A stretch of 40,604 bases of DNA from Mycobacteriaceae bacterium (GTDB lineage Bacteria > Pseudomonadota > Gammaproteobacteria > Burkholderiales > Burkholderiaceae_D). Where the stretch lies: assembly GCA_903970145.1 (NCBI GenBank), contig CAJCHO010000116.1:1-40604 (forward strand), given 5' to 3'. The notes under the pieces were generated by a model. The model made no database searches. It saw only the letters and a program-made list of their open reading frames with translations, and was not told the DNA's origin. Position 1 is the first letter of the stretch. The number at the start of each line of letters is the position of its first letter. Position numbers and translations under genes: made by a program. Positions 31,235-40,604 of the stretch are shown piece by piece.

Positions 31235-33379
31235 ATGTTGAAGCAATTCAAATCAGGATTCCCAATACTACTTTTGGGACTCCTCGCCATGGTCGCCACC
31301 GCGACCGAGGCCAAGGCGGAGTCCGTTCCGCGACTAGTGACCCTGGTCGTTGACGAACGCCAGACGGTAGAGCTGACCGGCAATACACGTTCCGAAGCAA
31401 GCGCGAAGTTCGACCGCGGGCGCGTCGATGACACGATGGTCCTCGATCACATGCAACTTCTCCTCAAGCGACCGACCGTGACTGAGGCTGCCCTGGTCAA
31501 GCTGATCGACCAGTTGCACGACCCCAAGTCCGCCCAGTTCCACCAGTGGCTCACAGCCGATGAGTTTGGCGAGCGCTTCAGTCCCGCCAAGTCCGATATC
31601 ACAGCAGTCACCGACTGGCTGGCGAGTCATGGCTTGAAGGTCAATAACGTGCTCAAGAGCGGAATGGTGATCGACTTTTCGGGCACGGCCGAGCAGGTTC
31701 GTAGCGCGTTCAAGACCGAGATTCACAACCTGAACGTACACGGCACCGCACACATCGCCAACATGAGCAATCCGCGCATTCCAGCGGCCCTTGCAGGTGT
31801 GGTCGGTGGCGTGATTTCGCTGCATAACTTCGCGCCGCGTACGTATTACAAGCCCAAGGCGAAAGCCCAACCGAAGTACACCTACACCAGTGATGGCGAA
31901 ACGCTTCAGGCTGTGGTCCCTGCCGATCTGGCGACGATCTACAATCTGAACCCGTTGTTCACGGCCGGCATTTCGGGCCAGGGTCAGACGATCATCGTGA
32001 TCGAGGATACCAACGTCTACAGCACCGCCGACTGGTCGACCTTCCGCTCCACGTTTGGTCTGTCTAGCTACACCTCCGGTTCCTTCACCCAGGTGCATCC
32101 GGCTCCCGCCAGCGGCTCCAACAATTGCACCAATCCCGGTGTGGTTGCGGGTAACGAAGGCGAGGCGGAACTTGACGCGGAATGGGCCAGCGCAGCGGCA
32201 CCCAGTGCTGCCATCGTGCTGGCGTCCTGCAAGGACACGAACACGACATTCGGCGGCCTGATTGCCCTTGAGAACCTGCTTAACAGCAGCAGCCCGCCAG
32301 CGATCGTCAGTATCAGCTACGGTGAGTGCGAAGCTGAAAACGGTGCCACCGCCAACGCCGCCTACAACACGACCTACCAGCAGGCAGTGACGCTGGGTAC
32401 TTCGGTGTTTGTGTCGGCAGGTGACGAGGGGGCCGCCAGCTGCGACGCCGACCTGACCAAGTCGACGCACGGGATCGGCGTTAGCGGCTTCGCGTCCACG
32501 CCTTACAACGTCGCGGTCGGTGGTACCGATTTCGGAGACACCTACGCTGGTACCAACTCCACGTATTGGAGCTCGACCAACACGTCCACCTACGGCTCGG
32601 CGCTTTCCTACATCAACGAGATTCCGTGGAATGATTCGTGCGCCAGCGTGCTGATCGCTACGATTGAGGGCTACAGCACGACGTATGGTTCGAGCGGATT
32701 CTGCAACAGCAGCACCGGCAGGGCGGACTTCCTGACGACCGCTGCTGGTAGTGGCGGCCCCAGCGGTTGCGCTACGGGCAGTCCTTCCAAGACTGGCGTT
32801 GTCGGCGGAAGCTGCAAGGGCTACGCCAAGCCGTCCTGGCAGTCGCTGGTCGGGAATCCATCTGACGGCGTACGCGACCTGCCGGACGTGTCGCTGTTTG
32901 CCGCCAATGGCGTCTGGGGCCACTACTACGTGTATTGCGACTCCGATACGGGTGATGAAGGCGCGGCCTGCACGGGCGCACCGAGCGGCTGGTCTGGCGC
33001 TGGCGGTACTTCGTTTGCCTCACCGATCTGGGCCGGTTTCCAGGCTCTGGTGAATCAGAAGACCGGCGCCAAGCAGGGCAACCCGAATACGGTCCTCTAT
33101 AGCCTCGCCAGCAAGGAATACGGCACCAGCGGTAGCACCACCTGCAATTCGAGCAATGGCAAGAGTGTCGGCAGCAGCTGCATTTTCTATGACGTCACGC
33201 AAGGCGACATGGATATCAACTGCACCGGCTCGACCGATTGCTACACCGACGGTGGTCGTAACGGTGTGCTCTCGACGAGCAGCAGCAGCTACCTGAAAGC
33301 CTACGGTACGGGCACCGGCTGGGATTTTGCGACCGGCATCGGTACCGTCAACGTCAACAACCTGGTCAATAACTGGTAG
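31235..33379 (+). CDS. Secreted S53 (sedolisin) serine-carboxyl peptidase
   Basis: 714 residues. A signal peptide (FPILLLGLLAMVATATEAKA, about 9-28) is followed by a prokumamolisin activation domain (to about 210; KSAQFHQWLTADEFGERFSP). The catalytic domain carries E310 and D314 in GEAELDAEW, the oxyanion Asp in SAGDEG, and the nucleophile S593 in GGTSFASPIWAG. A C-terminal Ca-binding-like segment (TGWDFATGIGTVNVNN) ends the protein. Sedolisins are self-activated and usually work at acid pH, so an extracellular, acid-active protease is likely. Many Ser/Thr/Gly/Asn and several Cys suggest disulfides. It is a single-gene unit with its own terminator. Confidence 0.95.
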   Translation: MLKQFKSGFPILLLGLLAMVATATEAKAESVPRLVTLVVDERQTVELTGNTRSEASAKFDRGRVDDTMVLDHMQLLLKRPTVTEAALVKLIDQLHDPKSAQFHQWLTADEFGERFSPAKSDITAVTDWLASHGLKVNNVLKSGMVIDFSGTAEQVRSAFKTEIHNLNVHGTAHIANMSNPRIPAALAGVVGGVISLHNFAPRTYYKPKAKAQPKYTYTSDGETLQAVVPADLATIYNLNPLFTAGISGQGQTIIVIEDTNVYSTADWSTFRSTFGLSSYTSGSFTQVHPAPASGSNNCTNPGVVAGNEGEAELDAEWASAAAPSAAIVLASCKDTNTTFGGLIALENLLNSSSPPAIVSISYGECEAENGATANAAYNTTYQQAVTLGTSVFVSAGDEGAASCDADLTKSTHGIGVSGFASTPYNVAVGGTDFGDTYAGTNSTYWSSTNTSTYGSALSYINEIPWNDSCASVLIATIEGYSTTYGSSGFCNSSTGRADFLTTAAGSGGPSGCATGSPSKTGVVGGSCKGYAKPSWQSLVGNPSDGVRDLPDVSLFAANGVWGHYYVYCDSDTGDEGAACTGAPSGWSGAGGTSFASPIWAGFQALVNQKTGAKQGNPNTVLYSLASKEYGTSGSTTCNSSNGKSVGSSCIFYDVTQGDMDINCTGSTDCYTDGGRNGVLSTSSSSYLKAYGTGTGWDFATGIGTVNVNNLVNNW

Positions 33380-33415
33380 TTAACGTGTAGCAAGGCATCA
33401 GATTGGCAGTTCCCT

Positions 33416-33445
33416 CAGGGGGCGGGTGGCAACACCCGCCCCCTG
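33416..33445 (+). terminator. Strong hairpin after the S53 peptidase gene
   Basis: CAGGGGGCGGGTG (33416-33428) and its exact complement (33433-33445) form a 13-bp stem with loop GCAA. Only a short A/T-rich tail (AATCATTT) follows, so it is a terminator or transcript-end protector rather than a perfect intrinsic terminator. It begins 37 bases after the stop. Confidence 0.7.
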
Positions 33446-33541
33446 AATCATTTGAAGCCAGCCTGTCGATGATCGGGCCAGCATGGCAACTCATGCGTAG
33501 TCATCGTAACCCGATAGCGCACACTCGCCCGCCCAGTCCAC

Positions 33542-34072
33542 TCAGTCGTCGCCGATGTCTTCCCCTGGAAAGAGCTCAGCCGTGAATCCAAACCTACTGA
33601 AATCCCGAATTCGCATCGGATAGAGGATGCCGTCCAGATGATCGCACTCGTGCTGCACCACGCGCGCGTGAAAGCCCTCGGCGACACGGTCGATTGCCAC
33701 TCCAAACTGGTCAAAGCCGCGATAGCGAAGATGCGTATGTCTCTCAACTACGCCGCGCATTCCGGGTACCGACAGGCACCCTTCCCAACCCTCTTCAAGT
33801 TCCTCATCGAGCATTTCGATAAGGGGATTGATCAGCACGGTGCGTGGAACCGGTGGCGCATCGGCATAGCGTTCATTGCGATCGAAGCCGAAGATCACCA
33901 AACGCAGATCGACGCCGATTTGCGGTGCGGCGAGCCCTGCGCCATCCGCCGCCTGCATGGTCTCAAACATGTCCGCGACGAGGACATGCAGCTCGGGAGT
34001 ATCGAATTCGGTGACTTCGCGAGCCACGCGCAAAAGCCGAGGATCTCCCATTCGCAAGATTGGATGAATCAC
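33542..34072 (-). CDS. def: Peptide deformylase
   Basis: 176 residues. Removes the formyl group from new protein N-termini. All three motifs are intact: [10 protein letters not shown] (44-53), EGCLSVP (97-103, metal-binding Cys99) and HECDH (141-145, two metal His and the catalytic Glu142). Its start overlaps the upstream phosphorylase stop by four bases, and it is the last gene of the smc-zipA-ligA-galU cluster rather than next to fmt, so it may be a second deformylase in this genome. Confidence 0.95.
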   Translation of the reverse strand: MIHPILRMGDPRLLRVAREVTEFDTPELHVLVADMFETMQAADGAGLAAPQIGVDLRLVIFGFDRNERYADAPPVPRTVLINPLIEMLDEELEEGWEGCLSVPGMRGVVERHTHLRYRGFDQFGVAIDRVAEGFHARVVQHECDHLDGILYPMRIRDFSRFGFTAELFPGEDIGDD

Positions 34073-34821
34073 GACGCGCCCCCGTTCTGAGCCGCAAGCG
34101 AAATGATAAGCGCGCGCACATCGGCTATCGCCGTCTCGAGCGTGCGACCGACATCGCTCATTGAAATCCTGGTGCGCGAGTCACCCCGGCCGGCGGCGTG
34201 GTTCGAAATCACAGCCAGCGCCGCATAGGGGAGCTCAAGCTCCCGCGCCAGCGACGCCTCGGGCATCAGGGTCATGCCGACGAGATCGGCGCCATCGCGT
34301 TCCAGTCGATTGATTTCCGCGGCGGTCTCCAGGCGCGGACCCTGGGTGCAGGCATAGCAGGCGCCGTCGACGAGCGTCTTGCCGGCTGCCTTGGCAGCCG
34401 CGCGCAGCCGGGTGCGCAGTGCCTCATCGAAAGGCAGCGTGAAGTCGATGTGGGTAACCGGCGTCTCCGTCGAGTCGAAATAGGACGAATTGCGGCCCCA
34501 GGTATAGTCGAGAATCTGGTCGGGCAGTACCACAGCGCCCGGGTGCAAGTCTGCGCGAATGGCGCCCACCGCTGCAACTGCAATCACTCCCTTGGCGCCG
34601 ATGTGCGAGAGCGCCCAGAGGTTGGCGCGGTAGTTAATATTGTGGGGCGGGATCGTGTGCCCATACCCGTGCCGCGGCAGGAAAACGATGGGCGCGTCAT
34701 GCAGATGCCCGAAGCTAAGCGGTCCTGAAGGCTCGCCATAAGGGGTGCGAATCACCTCACGCCGCTCCAGTTTCAATTCGGCGAACGAAGTCAGGCCGCT
34801 GCCACCGAGAATCGCCAGCAT
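34069..34821 (-). CDS. S-methyl-5'-thioinosine/-adenosine phosphorylase (MTAP family)
   Basis: 250 residues of the PNP/MTAP phosphorylase family: [39 protein letters not shown], and [18 protein letters not shown]. The base-contacting segment reads ISNHAAG with Asn where adenine-using MTAP enzymes have Asp, which favours 6-oxopurine (methylthioinosine) as in Pseudomonas MTIP. It phosphorolyses the polyamine by-product nucleoside in purine and methionine salvage. Two bases after the galU stop and overlapping def. Confidence 0.87.
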   Translation of the reverse strand: MLAILGGSGLTSFAELKLERREVIRTPYGEPSGPLSFGHLHDAPIVFLPRHGYGHTIPPHNINYRANLWALSHIGAKGVIAVAAVGAIRADLHPGAVVLPDQILDYTWGRNSSYFDSTETPVTHIDFTLPFDEALRTRLRAAAKAAGKTLVDGACYACTQGPRLETAAEINRLERDGADLVGMTLMPEASLARELELPYAALAVISNHAAGRGDSRTRISMSDVGRTLETAIADVRALIISLAAQNGGAS

Positions 34822-34823
34822 GA

Positions 34824-35720
34824 TCAGCGCTTGCCGCGGGATTCGAGATAGGCGCTAAACGCCGCGCTGGTCTCAGAATGCTTGAGGCCCAGCTCGACGG
34901 TCGCCTGCAGGTAGCCGATCTTGGAGCCGCAGTCGTAACGACGACCGTCAAAGCGATAGGCCAGCACCGGCTCGTCGGCCAAAAGGTCGACGATACCGTC
35001 GGTGAGCTGAATCTCCGCGCCCGCACCAGGATTGAGCTGGACAAGATGATCGAATACGCGCGGGGTCAGTACGTAGCGGCCCACGACCGCCAGTGTCGAC
35101 GGAGCGACTTCCGGAGCCGGCTTTTCCACCATGTGCGTAATCTGTTCGAGGTGCGCGTCGCCGCCGGTAATTTCCCCGTTGCGCGATGTGCCGACAATCC
35201 CGTAGGAGCGGGTCTGGGCCAGCGGCACATCCTGCACTGCGAGCAGGCTCACTTGCCGGGTGGTAAACACACGTGTCATCTGCTGCAGCACCGGCATTAC
35301 ACCATCATCGGTATCCATCAGGTCGTCGGCCAGAAGTACCGCAAACGGCTCATTGCCGATCACCGGTCGGGCGCACAGTACCGCGTGCCCGAGCCCGAGC
35401 GCCTCGGTCTGACGAATGAAAATGCAGTTCACGCCGCGCGGCACCGTATTGCGTACGATCTCCAGCAGATCCTGTTTGCGCTTGGCCGCCAGTTCGGTCT
35501 CCAGCTCATAGGCCTTGTCAAAATGGTCTTCGATGGCCCGTTTGCTGCGTCCGGTAATGAACACCATGTCCCGCACGCCGGCGGCGGCGGCTTCCTCGAC
35601 GGCGTACTGGATGAGCGGCTTGTCGACGACCGGCATCATCTCCTTGGGACTTGCCTTGGTTGCCGGCAGAAAGCGCGTGCCGAGGCCCGCCACCGGAAAT
35701 ACCGCCTTGTTGATCTTCAT
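34824..35720 (-). CDS. galU: UTP-glucose-1-phosphate uridylyltransferase GalU
   Basis: 298 residues. Makes UDP-glucose from UTP and glucose-1-phosphate for envelope sugars and trehalose/osmoadaptation. The nucleotide-binding signature [30 protein letters not shown] is at residues 6-35; [17 protein letters not shown] and [11 protein letters not shown] follow. A strong AAGGAGC lies four to nine bases before ATG 35720. Same strand as ligA, with 23 bases between. Confidence 0.96.
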   Translation of the reverse strand: MKINKAVFPVAGLGTRFLPATKASPKEMMPVVDKPLIQYAVEEAAAAGVRDMVFITGRSKRAIEDHFDKAYELETELAAKRKQDLLEIVRNTVPRGVNCIFIRQTEALGLGHAVLCARPVIGNEPFAVLLADDLMDTDDGVMPVLQQMTRVFTTRQVSLLAVQDVPLAQTRSYGIVGTSRNGEITGGDAHLEQITHMVEKPAPEVAPSTLAVVGRYVLTPRVFDHLVQLNPGAGAEIQLTDGIVDLLADEPVLAYRFDGRRYDCGSKIGYLQATVELGLKHSETSAAFSAYLESRGKR

Positions 35721-35743
35721 GTTGCTCCTTGCTGATTGATGAA

Positions 35744-38909
<3,166 letters not shown>

Positions 38910-38976
38910 CTGGGTTCCGATAGGGTTGTGATCCCGGGATCCGAAAGTGGGGGCGTCGATGCCTGCGGCGCCGCCG

Positions 38977-40604
38977 TCACGCCACCTTCTCGAGGTTTTC
39001 CGTCACCAGGCTCGCGGCGGTCTGCAAGTCAACTGCCACGATGCGCGACACGCCCTGCTCCTGCATGGTCACCCCGATCAGCTGACCGGCCATTTCCATG
39101 GCGATCTTATTGTGCGAAATGAAAAGGAACTGGGTCTGCGCCGACATCTTCTTGACCAGCGAGCAAAAGCGATCCGTGTTGGCGTCGTCGAGCGGCGCGT
39201 CCACCTCATCGAGCAGGCAAAAAGGAGCCGGATTGAGCTGGAACATCGCGAACACGAGAGCCGTGGCGGCCAGCGCCTTTTCCCCGCCCGACAGGAGGTG
39301 AATGGTGCTGTTCTTCTTGCCAGGTGGCTGCGCCATCACTTGAACCCCGGCGTCGAGTATTTCCTCGCCGGTCATGACAAGGCGCGCCTCGCCGCCGCCG
39401 AACAGCGCCGGAAAGAGCTCCCCGAAATGCCGGTTGACGGCATCAAAGGTCTCCTGCAGCAAGGTACGCGTCTCGCGGTCGATCTTGCGAATCGCATCTT
39501 CAAGGGTCGTGATCGCCTCGTTGAGGTCGCCCGACTGCGCGTCCAGAAAGGTCTTGCGTTCGCGCGCCACGCCAAGCTCCTCGAGCGCGGCGAGGTTGAC
39601 CGCACCGAGCTCGGCGATCTGCTGGGCGATGGCATTGAGCTCGCCTTGCAGCAGATTCGGACGCAGGCGCCCCTGGCTGGTATCAGCAATGCGTAGCTGC
39701 AACTGGGCCAGATCGGCCTTGGCTTCCTCAAGCTGGCGCTCGAACTGCTCCTGATTCAGGCGCGCCTCCTGCTCCTTGAGCCCCAGGACCGAAATACGTT
39801 GGCGCACAGGCTCAAGATCCCGTTCGGTTCGCAGGCGGGCCTCGTCGAACTCGCGCATTTGTGCGGTCAGGCGATCCAGTTCGGTGCGGGCACGCAAGAG
39901 CGCCTGTTCACGCTCAAGGCGCTGGGCAACCGCCTCTTGCAGACCGCTTTGCGCGGCGGCATCGGAAAGCGCCGCGAGCTCGGCATCCAGGGTCGCGATC
40001 GTATTGGTGGCTGCGGCATGCTGAGCTACGGCCATCTCGATACTGCGTGTCAGTTCGGCGATACGCTGCTCGAGATTGCGTTGTTCGAAGACCTGATGCT
40101 GCAACGCGCGATCCAGTTCTGCTTGGCGCACCCGGTGCTTTTCCTGTGCGGCCTGGGTCTCGAGATAGGCAGTCTGGCGCTCCTCGAATAGTCCCTGCAC
40201 CTGTGCCAGTTGCTCATCGAGCTCTTCGAAGCGCGCCTGCGCCTGCGTGCGCGCGCCTTCCTCGCTCTTCTGCTGGGCCGACAGTTCCGACAATTCGCTT
40301 GCGATCTGCGCGCTGCGACCGGCCACCTGCTGGCGATGCTGGATCAGGCGCTGCAGTTCGAGCTCCTTGGCGTGCAGGCTTTGCGTGAGTGCCGCAAGTC
40401 CGCTGCGCAGCTCACCAACCCGCGCGTTGCCACGCGACAGGGCCGACTCGGCTTGTACGCTGGCCGATCGGGACTGTTCGGTCAAAAGAGCCTGGGCTTT
40501 GACCTGGCGCGCGAGTCGCTCGATTTCCTGCTGCCGGGCGAGCATCCCGGCCTGCTCCGAATCGGCCGCATAAAAGCGCACCGAATTGCGGCCGATGACG
40601 TGTC
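38977..40604 (-). CDS. smc: Chromosome partition protein SMC, C-terminal part
   Basis: The C-terminal half of SMC; the 5' end lies beyond the window. Reading from 40604 the sequence is in frame ([19 protein letters not shown]), a hinge-proximal segment, followed by a long coiled coil (about 350 residues). The C-terminal ATPase head has the ABC signature [13 protein letters not shown] and Walker [23 protein letters not shown] dimers compact and segregate the chromosome with ScpA/ScpB. Sixty-seven bases precede zipA on the same strand. Confidence 0.95.
   Translation of the reverse strand, partial: HVIGRNSVRFYAADSEQAGMLARQQEIERLARQVKAQALLTEQSRSASVQAESALSRGNARVGELRSGLAALTQSLHAKELELQRLIQHRQQVAGRSAQIASELSELSAQQKSEEGARTQAQARFEELDEQLAQVQGLFEERQTAYLETQAAQEKHRVRQAELDRALQHQVFEQRNLEQRIAELTRSIEMAVAQHAAATNTIATLDAELAALSDAAAQSGLQEAVAQRLEREQALLRARTELDRLTAQMREFDEARLRTERDLEPVRQRISVLGLKEQEARLNQEQFERQLEEAKADLAQLQLRIADTSQGRLRPNLLQGELNAIAQQIAELGAVNLAALEELGVARERKTFLDAQSGDLNEAITTLEDAIRKIDRETRTLLQETFDAVNRHFGELFPALFGGGEARLVMTGEEILDAGVQVMAQPPGKKNSTIHLLSGGEKALAATALVFAMFQLNPAPFCLLDEVDAPLDDANTDRFCSLVKKMSAQTQFLFISHNKIAMEMAGQLIGVTMQEQGVSRIVAVDLQTAASLVTENLEKVA

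Noticed and set aside
31334..32923. 529-residue minus-strand frame opposite the S53 peptidase
   Set aside because: It is the shadow of a clear sedolisin gene with all catalytic motifs; the antisense text is Arg/Gly/Ala-rich without motifs.

Overview
The window looks like chromosome of a G+C-rich proteobacterium, most likely a betaproteobacterium (Burkholderiales-like). This rests on gene order and protein resemblance only: mfd followed by serB, smc-zipA-ligA, an imuA-imuB-dnaE2 mutagenesis operon, and tRNA-Gly next to tRNA-Cys. No 16S gene or named marker fixes the genus.

Region 1 (1-3946) is accessory DNA inserted at the 3' end of a tRNA-Cys gene. It starts inside an apparent IS66-type element, followed by a frameshifted small secreted-protein gene. 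Three compact cassettes of about 0.84, 1.08 and 1.12 kb come next. Each lies between copies of the 3' half of tRNA-Cys (832, 1676, 2751, and the intact tRNA at 3873-3946), and each carries one toxin-antitoxin pair of a different type: RHH/ParE, AbrB/PIN, and DUF433/DUF5615. No recombinase gene is in the window. The layout is like an integron cassette array, but the recombination site is tRNA-derived. This is the most unusual structure here.

Region 2 (3947-11299) is housekeeping. It holds tRNA-Cys and tRNA-Gly with their own signals, then mfd (transcription-repair coupling), the overlapping serB (serine synthesis), and a convergent FtsX-type ABC permease without its ATPase.

Region 3 (11300-18866) is a mutagenic DNA-repair operon: imuA, imuB, a DnaQ-type exonuclease/GIY-YIG nuclease fusion, and dnaE2. 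A GAAC-N4-GTTC palindrome and two mutually exclusive leader hairpins precede it. A convergent SRAP (YedK/HMCES) gene at its end is frameshifted in a seven-base homopolymer.

Region 4 (19259-24468) holds a REC-DUF3369-GGDEF-EAL cyclic-di-GMP protein, an HDOD-GAF signalling protein, and a PLP-dependent cysteine synthase/desulfhydrase-like enzyme.

Region 5 (24496-33445) is envelope and export. Two paralogous BBP2-like outer-membrane barrels flank a secreted DUF4344 metallopeptidase. Next come a PH-domain membrane protein, a carboxymuconolactone decarboxylase-like protein divergent from an HxlR regulator, and a large secreted S53 (sedolisin) peptidase with a strong terminator.

Region 6 (33542-40604, all minus strand) is a tight cluster smc (partial) - zipA - ligA - galU - methylthioinosine phosphorylase-like - def. 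It covers chromosome organisation, division, DNA ligation, UDP-glucose synthesis, nucleoside salvage and N-terminal processing.
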